The position numbers were made by a program, and so were the translations under genes. A stretch of 33,302 nt of DNA. Origin: Pontiellaceae bacterium (lineage in GTDB: Bacteria; Verrucomicrobiota; Kiritimatiellia; Kiritimatiellales; Pontiellaceae). Where the stretch lies: contig JAFGVP010000015.1 of NCBI GenBank assembly GCA_016937945.1, forward strand, positions 1-33,302, in the 5' to 3' direction. This document shows, piece by piece, positions 23,570 through 32,285 of the stretch. The notes beneath the pieces were generated by a model. The model worked only from the letters and a program-made list of their open reading frames with translations, made no database searches and was not told the origin of the DNA. Position 1 is the stretch's first letter, and each line of letters starts with the position of its first letter.

Positions 23570-24046
23570 CTACCTCAACAGCTCCAGCAGGCGGCGCTCC
23601 AGCCCGTCCTTGATTTCCTGCCGCAGATCATCCGGATTCACCACATACATTGCATGAATATAAAGTGTCTTGCGATCCGGAGAAACATCCAGACTCAGGG
23701 TTCCCGGCGTGAGTGATATAATATTGGCGAGCATGGTGATTTCCAGATCCGATTCCGCATCCAACGGAATTCCAATCACGCCGGGTCGCATCAGCGGGAG
23801 CGGCTTTACGACATCCTGCGCCACGCGCCAGGTCGACACCAGCAGCTCACGAATAAAAATCAGGACAAATCGAATGAGCTGCACCGATTTCCGGAAATAG
23901 GAACTCTTCCGGTCGTGAACCGGATAAAGCAGGGTCAGCGCCAGATAGCCCAGCACAAAACCGGTTCCGAGCGTTCCCAGCGAGAGCCGGCCGACCAGCA
24001 GGGCCCACAGGAGGGAAATCAGGACGTTGTAGACAAATAACGACAT
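23570..24046 (-). CDS. mrpE: Mrp Na+/H+ antiporter subunit E
   Basis: A 158-aa subunit. Two N-terminal hydrophobic stretches ('VLISLLWALLVGRLSLGT', 'GFVLGYLALTLLYPV') are followed by the amphipathic 'RFVLIFIRELLVSTWRVAQDV' and the conserved 'ITMLANIISLTPGTLSLDVS', diagnostic of MnhE/PhaE. The ribosome site GGAGG lies in the 3' end of mrpD, 3 bp away. Confidence 0.94.
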   Translation of the reverse strand: MSLFVYNVLISLLWALLVGRLSLGTLGTGFVLGYLALTLLYPVHDRKSSYFRKSVQLIRFVLIFIRELLVSTWRVAQDVVKPLPLMRPGVIGIPLDAESDLEITMLANIISLTPGTLSLDVSPDRKTLYIHAMYVVNPDDLRQEIKDGLERRLLELLR

Positions 24047-24049
24047 CGA

Positions 24050-25546
24050 TCAACCGCCTCCCAATACCGCCTGAATGTAGGCATCGGAATTCATCAACTG
24101 ATCGGCCGCGGTCTGCGCATAATCAAAGACCGGCCCCGCAAAAATACCCAGTCCGACGGCCAGCAGTGTAAAGGCAATCATCGGCGAAAGAAATGCCAGC
24201 CACTTCCCGCCGGAAGCCGTGATGCGATCCGGAAGAGGTTCCGGTGCCGGCTTCCAGAATACATAGGTCCAGATCTTCACCATGGAGTAGAGCGTCAACA
24301 GGCTGACGCCCAGCGCCACCGCCACGATCACCCATGCCCCGCGGTTCAGACCGGCTAATATCAATGTAAACTTGGCAAAGAATCCGGAGAGCGGCGGCAC
24401 TCCGGCCAGCGACATCGCCGAAATAATGAAGAGCACCGAGAGTCCCGGTCGCTCCTTATACAGCCCGCCGAGTTCATGCAGGTCATAGGTTCCCTTGATG
24501 CGGCGGATGGCGCCGGCGACCAAAAACAGGTTGGTTTTCACGATAATGATGTGAATCAGGTAGATGATGGTTCCGGTAAGTGCCAAAGGCGTGAAAAGAC
24601 CGAGCCCCATGATGACGTAGCCGATCTGACTGACAATGTGAACCGCCAGAATCTTGCGCATCTCATATTGCGCGGCCGCTGCCAGCACACCCGAAACCAT
24701 GGTCAGTCCGGCGCCGGTCAGGATAAGCACATGAAGGAAGTCGGGATCGGTGATGAAAATTAGCGTAAAGACACGAATCATCGAATACGCGCCCACCTTG
24801 GTTAAGAGACCGGAGAAAAGCGCGGTAACGGCCGCCGGCGGCGTCGGATAACTGGCCGGCAACCAGAAATAGAGCGGAAACATGCCGGCCTTGATTCCGA
24901 AGGCCATCATGAACATAACCGCAACCATCGTAACCAGCCCGCCTCGATCTCCCTGCTGAACTACGTGTGCAAGCTCCGCCATATTCAGCGTTCCAGCCAT
25001 GCCGTAGAGAATCCCGATCCCGGCCAGAAACAGGGCCGACGAAAGCAGATTGAGCGTTACATACTTGATCGAGCCCTCAAGCTGCGGCTGCTCTCCGCCG
25101 AGGGCCAGCAGAATGAAGGACGCCGTCAAAAGCACCTCGAACCAGACATACAGGTTAAAAAGGTCGCCGGTAACAAAAGCGCCGTTAACGCCCATCAGCA
25201 GAATCAAACTCAGCGGAAAAAAGCCGAACCGGATACGCTCGGTATCGAGATCGAAGCAGGCATAGATGAAAACACTGACCGCCAGCAGCCCGGAAAGTAC
25301 CAGCATGACGCACGAGAACATATCGGCCGCCAGCGTGATTCCATACGGCGCCGCCCAGTTGCCGACATTCATGACCGCCACGGATCCATCGCGCGTTTGG
25401 GCCAGCAGGCCGATGGAGGCCCCGAGAACCAGCACGGAAAACAGCAGAGCAACCCCCTTCTGCGCCGCCAAATGCGTGCGCAACAGCATGCAAAATACGG
25501 CGCCGCACAAAGGTAACAGGATGGGTAATGCGGGAAGAAGCGTCAT
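24050..25546 (-). CDS. mrpD: Mrp Na+/H+ antiporter subunit D
   Basis: A 498-aa membrane subunit homologous to the proton-pumping subunits of complex I (NuoN/NuoM type). About 14 hydrophobic helices; conserved motifs include '[20 protein letters not shown]' (key Glu of helix 5) and '[20 protein letters not shown]' (key Lys and the broken helix). Couples proton movement to Na+ efflux within the Mrp complex. The start overlaps the mrpC stop by 4 bp; the stop is 3 bp before mrpE. Confidence 0.95.
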   Translation of the reverse strand: MTLLPALPILLPLCGAVFCMLLRTHLAAQKGVALLFSVLVLGASIGLLAQTRDGSVAVMNVGNWAAPYGITLAADMFSCVMLVLSGLLAVSVFIYACFDLDTERIRFGFFPLSLILLMGVNGAFVTGDLFNLYVWFEVLLTASFILLALGGEQPQLEGSIKYVTLNLLSSALFLAGIGILYGMAGTLNMAELAHVVQQGDRGGLVTMVAVMFMMAFGIKAGMFPLYFWLPASYPTPPAAVTALFSGLLTKVGAYSMIRVFTLIFITDPDFLHVLILTGAGLTMVSGVLAAAAQYEMRKILAVHIVSQIGYVIMGLGLFTPLALTGTIIYLIHIIIVKTNLFLVAGAIRRIKGTYDLHELGGLYKERPGLSVLFIISAMSLAGVPPLSGFFAKFTLILAGLNRGAWVIVAVALGVSLLTLYSMVKIWTYVFWKPAPEPLPDRITASGGKWLAFLSPMIAFTLLAVGLGIFAGPVFDYAQTAADQLMNSDAYIQAVLGGG

Positions 25547-25890
25547 GTGTCGGTCTCCTTCAACTGGTCCACATCATCCGTTCCGACCGTCTGATAGGTC
25601 CGCAAAAACAGCACCAGCGCAAACGCCGTGACCGCGAAACTGATCACAATCGCCGTAAGAATCAGCGCCTGCGGCAGCGGATCCGCCGGAATCTGAGCAA
25701 ATGCGGCATCGCCTTCGGCCAGGATCGGAGCCCCGCCCTGGCGCAGGCCGCCGGCGGTAAAGATGAGCAGGTTGGCACCATGGCTGATAAGCGCCAGCCC
25801 GATAATCAGCTGGACAAGATTACGCCGCATCATCAGATACAGGCCGCACCCGTAAAGCGTTCCAACCACAATTGCCAGCACGATTTCCAT
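25543..25890 (-). CDS. mrpC: Mrp Na+/H+ antiporter subunit C
   Basis: A 115-aa NuoK-like subunit with three helices: '[35 protein letters not shown]' region followed by '[20 protein letters not shown]', both hallmarks of MnhC. ATG 25890 has GGAGGAG 7 nt upstream; a longer frame to 25914 would run into mrpB. One base separates it from mrpB and it overlaps mrpD by 4 bp. Confidence 0.94.
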   Translation of the reverse strand: MEIVLAIVVGTLYGCGLYLMMRRNLVQLIIGLALISHGANLLIFTAGGLRQGGAPILAEGDAAFAQIPADPLPQALILTAIVISFAVTAFALVLFLRTYQTVGTDDVDQLKETDT

Positions 25891-25891
25891 G

Positions 25892-26308
25892 CTACTGCTC
25901 CTCCCCCAGCGCAAAGACCAGCGTCAGCACAACGCCCAGCACCACAAAATAGACGCCGATATCAAAGATCAGCGGCGTTCCGATATCCAGATGCACGCCC
26001 GATGGCAAAGTCAGCATCCACCAGGTTCCAGTCAGGTAGGCATGCCCGGAAAAAAGCGGAGGAATACCGCTGATCAGGGCGAGGGCCAGTCCGGCGGCCG
26101 TGACATCGCGCGGGTCGGAACGCAGGATACGGCGCGCATCGGAAACACTGAAGGCCAACGCATAGAGCGAGAAGGCCGACCCGGCAAACAGTCCGCCGAC
26201 AAATCCGCCACCCGGAAAATGATGCCCGCGAAAAAGCAGATAGATCGAAAAAACCAGCAGCGGCGGGAACATGTAGCGCGTCGCCGTGCGCAGGATTGTG
26301 GAGCTCAT
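25892..26308 (-). CDS. mrpB: Mrp Na+/H+ antiporter subunit B
   Basis: A 138-aa MnhB subunit with four hydrophobic helices and the signature '[15 protein letters not shown]' at about residues 26-40. In some lineages MrpA and MrpB are fused; here they are separate but overlap by 4 bp (ATGA), so their translation is coupled. Confidence 0.95.
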   Translation of the reverse strand: MSSTILRTATRYMFPPLLVFSIYLLFRGHHFPGGGFVGGLFAGSAFSLYALAFSVSDARRILRSDPRDVTAAGLALALISGIPPLFSGHAYLTGTWWMLTLPSGVHLDIGTPLIFDIGVYFVVLGVVLTLVFALGEEQ

Positions 26309-28596
26309 GATTCACCTCCCTTTTCGGGACGCAGTTTCAGCAGGGCATAGCCGCCGAGCGCCGCAATCGTTAGCACCGTGATTTCACCCAGCGTATCGAG
26401 TGCCCGGAAATCAACCAGAATCACATTCACCACGTTCCGGCCATGTGCCTCTTTATAACTGTGCTCCAGATAATAGTCCGAAACCGGCGTGGGGGTGTGC
26501 ACATGCAGCGCGGCAATCACCAAAAGCGTTACCGCCACACCGACCCCCACCGAAAGCACGGCATCGATCGCCCGTGTCCGCTTCAGCGAACCATGCTTGA
26601 ACGTCGGTAGATGATAAAATGCCAGCGCCATCAGGATTACGGTCAGCGTTTCAATCACCAGCTGAGTCATGGCCAGGTCCGGCGCCCCGAAAAAGGAAAA
26701 GAGCAGCGCAATGCTGTAACCCACCACGCCCATCGAAAGAATCGACCGCAACCGCGAGCGGGAGGAGACGGTGACCAGCGCCGCAAGAATCATGAGCACG
26801 GCCACCAGCGCAATCCGCACCGAAACCGGGGAAAGCTCTTCCAGTCCATGGAAACCGCCGGCGCGATAAAAGGCCGCTCCCACCAGTACCACGACCGCAA
26901 TGACGGTAATCCGGATATAATCGCGCAGAATGCCGGTCTGCAACAACCGCGTCTGCCAACCCGCAAAGCGCAGCACCGATTTCAGCAACAGCGAATAGAC
27001 GGCGTCCGGCCCCGCCTTGACCAACGGATGGAGGCGCAGTGCCGTCTTCAGGAAAACGGGCCGCACAAAGTAGCAGCCGATGCCCAGCAGCAACGTGGCG
27101 ATACTGATCAGCAGATATTGATTAAAGCCTGCCCAGAGATGCAAATGCACGTGCAGCGCATCCCCTGCAATCGCCGACGCCGCCGGCTCAACCAAAGCAT
27201 GCCCGATGGTACCGCAGAAAAAGGCGAGCAGCAGTGAACCGCCGCCCAGTACCATCGGCCCGATTCGCATCGACCACGGCATTTCATGCGCATGCAGACC
27301 TTCCGGCATGTGACCCAGAAAGGGTTTAAAGCCGACTGATATTCCGACCAGCACATAGGCGGCGCCGCCGGCTACGGTTGCAACGATCAGCAACGGATAG
27401 TGCCCCAATGCGTGCAGCCAGCTCTCTTTGGCAACAAATCCGAAAAACGGCGGGAAACCGCCCATCGAAAGTCCGGCCAGCATGGCGAAGACAAAAGTAA
27501 AGGGCATCGCCTTGCGCAGGCCGGCAAGTTTGTCGACCGATGTTTCCCCGCCGGTTTCGTGGGTGATTCCGCCGGCGACCATAAACAGGGCGGCCTTGTA
27601 AAAGGCGTGGGCGAGCACAAAGGCGGTCATCGCCTTGATCGTCTCTTCGGTTCCGACCCCGAGAAGCATGACCATGGCGCCCAGCGCCGAGACGGTCGTA
27701 TAGGCCAGCAGCCGTTTCAGTACATGCTGTCCCACTGCCAGAAAGGCGCCGGACAAAAAGGTGATCAGACCGACTCCCGTCAGGATCATGGTCCACTCCG
27801 AGGTACCGCTCAGCGCCGGATGAAGGCGGGCCAGCAGATAGACGCCGGCTTTCACCATGGTCGAAGAGTGCAGGTAGGCACTGGCCGGCGTCGGCGCCTG
27901 CATCGCGTTCGGCAGCCAGAAATGAAACGGAAACTGGGCCGATTTGGTGAATGCCCCGATGCAGACCAGAATCAGAATCGGCAGATAGTGCGGATGTTCC
28001 CGGAGCGCGGCGCCGGACTCGATAATGTCCGAAAGCAACCAGCTCCCGGTCGCATTGACCGTCAGGACCAAACCCGCCAGCAGGAAGAGGCCGCCGAGTA
28101 CCGTTACCAGCATCGCCTGAAGCGCCGCCGCTCTGGCCGCTTCGCTCTCATGATTAAAGCCGATCAGAAGATAGGAGGTAAAGCTGGTCAGCTCCCAGAA
28201 GATAAAGACCAGCAACAAATGATCTGCGAGCACGACGCCAAGCATCGAGGCCATGAACGCAATGATATACATCATGAAGCGCCCCTGCTGCGGATGCCCC
28301 TTAAAATAACCCTGCGTATAGATCACAATCAACGAACCGATGCCGCTGATCAGCAGGGCAAACAGCAGGGAAAGTCCATCCAGCCGGAAAGCCGCCTCCA
28401 GCCCGAGCCCTTCCACCCAGGTAAAGCGCTGCACGACCGGATGCCCGTGCATGACCTCCGGAAGACGCGCAAAAAGCCAGTAGACCATCGCCAGCGGAGC
28501 CGGCAAAAGCAACACCCCGGTGTGCCGGGGAAAAAACCGATACACAAACGGTGCAGCCACCGCGGCCAACAGGCATATGGATATGAGCCAGAGCAT
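26305..28596 (-). CDS. mrpA: Mrp Na+/H+ antiporter subunit A
   Basis: A 763-aa subunit, first gene of the seven-gene mrpA-G operon. The N-terminal two thirds is a NuoL-like proton channel: 'FIFWELTSFTSYLLIGF', 'KSAQFPFHFWLPNAM' with 'PTPASAYLHSSTMVKAG', and the long series of helices. The C-terminal part has the MbhD-like ('RLRSILSMGVVGYSIALLF', 'GAPDLAMTQLVIETLTVIL') and MbhE-like ('VNVILVDFRALDTLGEITVL') domains that mark MrpA. ATG 28596 is chosen over TTG 28632 because it directly starts the first helix; its ribosome site is weak. Mrp antiporters export Na+ using the proton gradient and protect against alkali and salt. Confidence 0.94.
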   Translation of the reverse strand: MLWLISICLLAAVAAPFVYRFFPRHTGVLLLPAPLAMVYWLFARLPEVMHGHPVVQRFTWVEGLGLEAAFRLDGLSLLFALLISGIGSLIVIYTQGYFKGHPQQGRFMMYIIAFMASMLGVVLADHLLLVFIFWELTSFTSYLLIGFNHESEAARAAALQAMLVTVLGGLFLLAGLVLTVNATGSWLLSDIIESGAALREHPHYLPILILVCIGAFTKSAQFPFHFWLPNAMQAPTPASAYLHSSTMVKAGVYLLARLHPALSGTSEWTMILTGVGLITFLSGAFLAVGQHVLKRLLAYTTVSALGAMVMLLGVGTEETIKAMTAFVLAHAFYKAALFMVAGGITHETGGETSVDKLAGLRKAMPFTFVFAMLAGLSMGGFPPFFGFVAKESWLHALGHYPLLIVATVAGGAAYVLVGISVGFKPFLGHMPEGLHAHEMPWSMRIGPMVLGGGSLLLAFFCGTIGHALVEPAASAIAGDALHVHLHLWAGFNQYLLISIATLLLGIGCYFVRPVFLKTALRLHPLVKAGPDAVYSLLLKSVLRFAGWQTRLLQTGILRDYIRITVIAVVVLVGAAFYRAGGFHGLEELSPVSVRIALVAVLMILAALVTVSSRSRLRSILSMGVVGYSIALLFSFFGAPDLAMTQLVIETLTVILMALAFYHLPTFKHGSLKRTRAIDAVLSVGVGVAVTLLVIAALHVHTPTPVSDYYLEHSYKEAHGRNVVNVILVDFRALDTLGEITVLTIAALGGYALLKLRPEKGGES

Positions 28597-28998
28597 TACC
28601 GAGCGACGCCCCCCGCTCCGAAAGGACAGCAAACCATCTTGTTACCTGCTGATACAAAAAGCATTACAAAATCCTCAAAAGGCATAAATCGACCGATTCA
28701 TAATCCTCTAAACCACATACCCACTCGGCCATATCGCCGCCGCTCAGCGAAATGGAAACAGATAAAAGATCGGCGCGCAAGCTGGAAGGCGACAAATGTA
28801 CACATAATACGATCATCTTTCTCCGAATACAACTTATGCGCACTGTTATATTCATTAGACCCCTGTAAACATTGGTTTTTATGCTTTTTTGCATTTGCCA
28901 TACCCTCTTGAATACCCTAGTACTTTCCAATCACTGAATCGGCACGGAGTCGAACAGTTAATGTGCAATTAATCAGGACCAGATTGAGGAGAATACAA
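28597..28998. other. 402-bp divergent intergenic region between mrpA and the HU gene
   Basis: More AT-rich than its surroundings. It holds the putative HU promoter at 28895-28923 and must hold the mrp promoter, for which I see no clear consensus. Short open frames on the minus strand (such as 28698-28901) have no family-like features and are left out. Confidence 0.5.
28895..28923 (+). promoter_or_regulatory. Putative sigma-70 promoter of the HU gene
   Basis: TTGCCA (28895-28900), a 17-nt spacer and TAGTAC (28918-28923), about 75 bp upstream of the start codon. Confidence 0.4.
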
Positions 28999-29277
28999 AT
29001 GGGAAAACCTATGACCAAATCGCAGATCATCGCAGCTGTTGCCGAAAAGGCTGACATTTCCAAGGCACAGGCTAAGGATGCTCTCGACGCCCTCGCAACG
29101 CTCGCTTACGAAGGTGCAGCTGACGGATTCACCGTTCCCGGTATTGGCAAGCTCGTCAAGGTTGAGCGCGCTGCACGTAGCGGCCGCAACCCGGCTACCG
29201 GCGAAACCATCCAGATTCCGGCGAAGACGGTTCTCAAGTTCCGTATCGCTAAGGCTGCCAAGGACGCAGTACTCTAA
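28999..29277 (+). CDS. HU-family DNA-binding protein
   Basis: A 92-aa nucleoid protein of the HU/IHF family, which bends DNA non-specifically as a dimer. 'MTKSQIIAAVAEKADISKAQAKDAL' forms the helical dimer core, followed by 'VPGIGKLVKVERAARSGRNP' and 'TGETIQIPAKTVLKFRIAKAAKDAV', the beta arms with the RNP turn. The short N-terminal 'MGKP' before the usual Met is included because GAGGAG lies 8 nt before ATG 28999; an upstream frame to 28963 has no ribosome site. A GC-rich hairpin follows. Confidence 0.96.
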   Translation: MGKPMTKSQIIAAVAEKADISKAQAKDALDALATLAYEGAADGFTVPGIGKLVKVERAARSGRNPATGETIQIPAKTVLKFRIAKAAKDAVL

Positions 29278-29298
29278 TTTGCGGAATCTTCGCAACGC

Positions 29299-29324
29299 AC
29301 CGTCCTGCCTACCGGCAGGACGGT
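29299..29324 (+). terminator. Hairpin after the HU gene
   Basis: ACCGTCCTGCC (29299-29309), 4-nt loop, GGCAGGACGGT (29314-29324): a perfect 11-bp stem 22 nt after the stop. Only a short, interrupted T-run follows, so termination may be partial and allow read-through into the lipoprotein gene 10 bp on. Confidence 0.6.
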
Positions 29325-29333
29325 CAATTTCAG

Positions 29334-29510
29334 ATGAAATATCTAAAAATCATCCTTTTGCTGGCCTCAGCGTCAGCCACCCTGCTGCTCAGCGGCTGCG
29401 TTCACAACGATACCTATGTGGATGACGAGGAATACTCGAGCATGCCTTGGGCAACGCCCGAAACATGGGAAGCCGCACCAAGCCTTCCCGGCATGTCCCC
29501 CGGCTACTAG
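29334..29510 (+). CDS. Tiny lipoprotein 1 (58 aa)
   Basis: ATG 29334 to TAG 29510. Residues 1-21 form a lipoprotein signal with lipobox L-S-G-C, Cys22 as the lipidated residue. The mature part is only 37 aa, acidic at first ('NDTYVDDEEYSS') and ending 'SLPGMSPGY'. No Shine-Dalgarno sequence is obvious; the start is 10 nt after the hairpin behind HU. The next gene encodes a protein of the same size with a similar layout and end, so the two are probably tandem paralogues. Comparable to small lipoproteins of the envelope; function unknown. Confidence 0.75.
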   Translation: MKYLKIILLLASASATLLLSGCVHNDTYVDDEEYSSMPWATPETWEAAPSLPGMSPGY

Positions 29511-29526
29511 GCCGAATCAATTTCAC

Positions 29527-29550
29527 GCCCGCTCAACTGCGGGCTTTTTT
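29527..29550 (+). terminator. Rho-independent terminator between the two tiny lipoprotein genes
   Basis: GCCCGC (29527-29532), 6-nt loop, GCGGGC (29539-29544) and six T. It ends only 4 nt before the start codon of the next gene, which is unusually close. Confidence 0.85.
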
Positions 29551-29554
29551 GTTC

Positions 29555-29734
29555 ATGAAAATTTGCCGGATCATTTTTCTCCTGCTTGCTACCGCCACCG
29601 TACTGGCCATCTGCGGCTGTTTTTCCGACGAGTATGTCGACCCGGAAGACCAAAAATATTCCGGCCGATCCTGGACGGATCCCGTAGACAACACGCAAAC
29701 CTTTCCCGGATTTTCCGGCCCCGGAACTTACTGA
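29555..29734 (+). CDS. Tiny lipoprotein 2 (59 aa)
   Basis: ATG 29555 to stop at 29734. The signal 'MKICRIIFLLLATATVLAI' leads to lipobox I-C-G-C with Cys22, the same position as in the preceding gene. The mature part starts 'FSDEYVDPEDQKYSG' (compare 'NDTYVDDEEYSS') and ends 'FPGFSGPGTY' (compare 'LPGMSPGY'), supporting common origin. There is no Shine-Dalgarno sequence: the T-run of the terminator occupies that position. Longer in-frame starts back to 29447 would destroy the lipoprotein signal. murA starts about 105 bp downstream. Function unknown; an outer-envelope role is likely from the signal. Confidence 0.72.
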   Translation: MKICRIIFLLLATATVLAICGCFSDEYVDPEDQKYSGRSWTDPVDNTQTFPGFSGPGTY

Positions 29735-29840
29735 TTCTTCCGCCCGATTCCCGGAACGCGGGTACAACCGCGAATATCCTTTCCAATCCGAACGCAGTCT
29801 GGAAACCTAGCGCGCTGTAATCAAGGGAGAGTGCAAGGCT

Positions 29841-31118
29841 GTGGCAAGATTCATTATAAAAGGCGGGAACCCGATCGGCGGAACGTTTCATCCGCGCGGA
29901 AACAAGAATGCGGTACTGCCCATGCTGGCCGCCTGCGTGCTGACCGATGAGCCGGTGATTCTGCACAACGTTCCGCTCATCAACGATGTAAAGGTCATGC
30001 TCGAGCTACTGGAAAGCATCGGCGTCGATGTTTTGCTGAATGACCACACGGTTACGCTTTGCGCCAAAGGGCTGCGCACCACGGAGCTCAACCGCGACCT
30101 CTGCGCCAAAGTGCGCACCTCCATTCTGCTGGCCGGACCGCTTACAGCCCGTCATGGAGGCGCAACCATCTATCCTCCCGGCGGCGATGTGATCGGACGC
30201 CGGCGCCTCGACACACACTTTTACGGCCTCCGGTCGCTGGGTGCGGAAATTATCACCGACACCGCCTATCGCTTTCAGGCCGGACCGCTGCATGCGTGGC
30301 CGATGGTGTTTGACGAAGCCAGCGTGACCGCCACGGAAAACGTGCTGATGGCCGCGACGCTCGCGAAAGGCATTTCCACTATTTATAATTCCGCCTGCGA
30401 ACCGCATGTGCAGGATCTGGCGCATCTGCTGAATACCATGGGCGCCGATATTTCAGGTATCGGCACCAATAATCTGACGATTAACGGCGTAAAAAACCTG
30501 CATGGCGCGGAATATACTGTTCAGCCTGACTATATCGAAGTCGGCAGTTACATTACGGCATCCGTCGTGACCGGGGGATCAATCGCCATTCCGAATGCCG
30601 GCGAACCGCGCACCCTGCAGGTGATGCAGCGCGCATTTTCCAAGCTCGGCGTGGAATGGACCCGCGACGGGCACGATTTAATGGTTCCGCAACAGCCCGA
30701 TCGCATGATCCGGCCGGATGAAGGCAATGCCACGCCGAAAATTGAAGATGGAATCTGGCCGGCGTTTCCGTCCGACCTGATGAGCGTCTGCATCGTACTG
30801 GCTACCCAGACCCGGGGAACCGCCCTGTTTTTTGAGAAAATGTTCGAAAGCCGCATGTATTTTGTCGACCACCTGATGGGTATGGGCGCCAATATTATTC
30901 AGTGCGACCCGCACCGCGTCGTTGTCGTCGGCCCCACCCGGCTCAAGGGAAGCACCCTGACCAGCCCGGATATCCGCGCCGGCATGGCCATGCTGATTGC
31001 CGCCTGCTGCGCGGAGGGTGAAAGCGTAATCAATAATGCCCAGGTGATCGATCGAGGATATGAGGCAATTGAAGATCGACTTGCCGCGCTCGGCGCGGAT
31101 ATTCTGCGTAAAGAATAG
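29841..31118 (+). CDS. murA: UDP-N-acetylglucosamine 1-carboxyvinyltransferase with Asp at the fosfomycin-target position
   Basis: A 425-aa cytoplasmic enzyme that transfers the enolpyruvyl group of phosphoenolpyruvate to UDP-GlcNAc, the first committed step of peptidoglycan synthesis. Two repeated alpha/beta domains; Lys22 ('GNKNAVLP'), the catalytic-loop 'PPGGDVIGRRRLD', 'DGIWPAFPSDL' and 'DIRAGMAMLIAA' are conserved. In the loop, the Cys115 alkylated by fosfomycin in E. coli is Asp116 here. The same change is known in Mycobacterium and Chlamydia MurA, which are active and fosfomycin-resistant. The start is GTG 29841, with GGGAGA somewhat far upstream. Presence of murA implies a peptidoglycan wall. 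Confidence 0.95.
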   Translation: MARFIIKGGNPIGGTFHPRGNKNAVLPMLAACVLTDEPVILHNVPLINDVKVMLELLESIGVDVLLNDHTVTLCAKGLRTTELNRDLCAKVRTSILLAGPLTARHGGATIYPPGGDVIGRRRLDTHFYGLRSLGAEIITDTAYRFQAGPLHAWPMVFDEASVTATENVLMAATLAKGISTIYNSACEPHVQDLAHLLNTMGADISGIGTNNLTINGVKNLHGAEYTVQPDYIEVGSYITASVVTGGSIAIPNAGEPRTLQVMQRAFSKLGVEWTRDGHDLMVPQQPDRMIRPDEGNATPKIEDGIWPAFPSDLMSVCIVLATQTRGTALFFEKMFESRMYFVDHLMGMGANIIQCDPHRVVVVGPTRLKGSTLTSPDIRAGMAMLIAACCAEGESVINNAQVIDRGYEAIEDRLAALGADILRKE

Positions 31119-31126
31119 AAATATAA

Positions 31127-31197
31127 ACCACAAAGACACCATGAACACCAAGCATTCCCCTTCGTGACCATTTGTGTTCTTTGAGCGCCTTTGTGGT
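31127..31197. repeat. Imperfect palindromic repeat of the ACCACAAAG...CTTTGTGGT type
   Basis: ACCACAAAG (31127-31135) and CTTTGTGGT (31189-31197) are perfect inverted ends; the interior is low in complexity and partly complementary ('GAACACC', 'TGTGTTCTTTG'). Elements with such ends are scattered between genes in many environmental bacterial genomes. It occupies most of the gap between murA and ppa. Only one copy is in the window. Confidence 0.6.
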
Positions 31198-31219
31198 AAA
31201 AAAATAAAGGAAGAGAGAA

Positions 31220-31828
31220 ATGGCATTCCCGAAGACATTCTACCGCTGGCGGCCGCATCCTTGGCATGGTCTTGAACCGTGCGACAATAAAATCGATGTC
31301 GTTAACGCTTATATCGAAATGACTCCGTTTGATGCGGTTAAGTATGAAGTGGATAAAACCACCGGCTACCTGCGGGTTGATCGCCCCCAGCTGACTTCCT
31401 CCATGACACCGACCCTGTACGGCTTTATTCCCCAGACCTATTGCTCGGTCCGCGTCCAAAGCCTCTCCCCGACGTCGGAAAAAGGTGATGGCGATCCATT
31501 GGATATCTGCGTGATAACGGAGCGTCCGATTAACCGGGGCGAAGTGATCCTGCGTGCACGTGTGATCGGCGGCCTGCAGATGGTCGACAGCGGCGAAGCC
31601 GACGACAAAATCATTGCCGTTCTCGACAATGATCAGTTCTGGAAGAGCGCAGATGATATTGATGACATTCCACCGGCCCTGCTTGAACGCCTGCGTCACT
31701 ATTTTGCGACCTACAAGCTCGTTCCCGGCGAACCCTCGGATGTAAAGATTGAAAAAATCTACAACCGGGAACATGCAATGGCCGTCATTGACGCCGCCAT
31801 GGAAGACTATACCGAGCAGTACGGTTAA
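31220..31828 (+). CDS. ppa: Soluble inorganic pyrophosphatase, family I
   Basis: A 202-aa cytoplasmic Mg2+ enzyme that hydrolyses pyrophosphate from biosynthetic reactions. The family signature 'DGDPLDICV' (Asp90, Asp92 and Asp95) is intact, with '[15 protein letters not shown]' and 'YGFIPQTYC' in the expected order and 'IIAVLDND' later. Slightly longer than the E. coli enzyme (about 176 aa) at the N-terminus. AAAGGAAGAG precedes ATG 31220. Convergent with the mauE-like gene. Confidence 0.95.
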   Translation: MAFPKTFYRWRPHPWHGLEPCDNKIDVVNAYIEMTPFDAVKYEVDKTTGYLRVDRPQLTSSMTPTLYGFIPQTYCSVRVQSLSPTSEKGDGDPLDICVITERPINRGEVILRARVIGGLQMVDSGEADDKIIAVLDNDQFWKSADDIDDIPPALLERLRHYFATYKLVPGEPSDVKIEKIYNREHAMAVIDAAMEDYTEQYG

Positions 31829-31834
31829 GATGAG

Positions 31835-31862
31835 CGCGGCGTCATCGTCGCGTTTAAATTTT
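31835..31862 (+). terminator. Putative terminator after ppa
   Basis: CGCGGCG (31835-31841), loop TCAT, CGTCGCG (31846-31852) with one G-T wobble, then TTTAAATTTT. It overlaps the stop codon of the convergent gene. Confidence 0.5.
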
Positions 31863-32285
31863 CTTCCGTGCGACCAGCGCAAAGACCGCCAGCGCAATCA
31901 GCCCTGCGTTGCGGATGATGTTGATCCAGCTTAACGGATCTTCATCGGCAGCCCGCCCGAAACAACCGCAACCGAATGCGGTTCCGCGGATCAGACTGAT
32001 ACCGATTGCCGCCGTAAAGAGCACGAGCAGCACCAGTACAATCCAAAGCGCCGCCGGCCGGAAGCGCGGAATGAACAGCAGACAGACGGCGCAGACGGCT
32101 TCCAGCCATGGCAGATAGATTGCGGCCGGATTGACCAGAAATCCCGGAAGCAGGTGGAACCGATAGACCGAAACGGCAAAGTCGGAGGGATATAAAAGCT
32201 TGTGGAAGCCCGACAGCAAAACCGCCGCCAAAACGACCGACGCGATCCAGTAGATCAGCCGATAGATTTTACGATCACGCGTCAT
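31854..32285 (-). CDS. MauE/DoxX-family redox-associated membrane protein
   Basis: A 143-aa membrane protein with four hydrophobic helices ('YWIASVVLAAVLLSGFHKL', 'AIYLPWLEAVCAVCLLFI', 'LWIVLVLLVLFTAAIGI', 'NIIRNAGLIALAVFAL') and the Cys pair Cys106/Cys108 in 'FGCGCFG' followed by 'DPLSW-x-x-I-x-RN'. This matches MauE-like proteins, related to DoxX and thought to handle thiol redox in the membrane. The start overlaps the stop of the rhodanese gene by 4 bp (ATGA), so the two act together. No mau operon genes are nearby, so methylamine use is not implied. Confidence 0.82.
   Translation of the reverse strand: MTRDRKIYRLIYWIASVVLAAVLLSGFHKLLYPSDFAVSVYRFHLLPGFLVNPAAIYLPWLEAVCAVCLLFIPRFRPAALWIVLVLLVLFTAAIGISLIRGTAFGCGCFGRAADEDPLSWINIIRNAGLIALAVFALVARKKI

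Noticed and set aside
28698..28901. 67-codon minus-strand frame between mrpA and HU
   Set aside because: Cys- and Arg-rich translation with no hydrophobic or domain pattern; overlaps the putative HU promoter.
27400..28911. 503-codon open frame on the plus strand opposite mrpA
   Set aside because: Antisense of mrpA; composition dominated by Arg, Gln, His and Gly, no ribosome site and no recognisable domain.
29841..31118. MurA as an inactive enzyme because the catalytic-loop Cys is missing
   Set aside because: Asp at this position is known in active MurA enzymes, and the other key residues are present.
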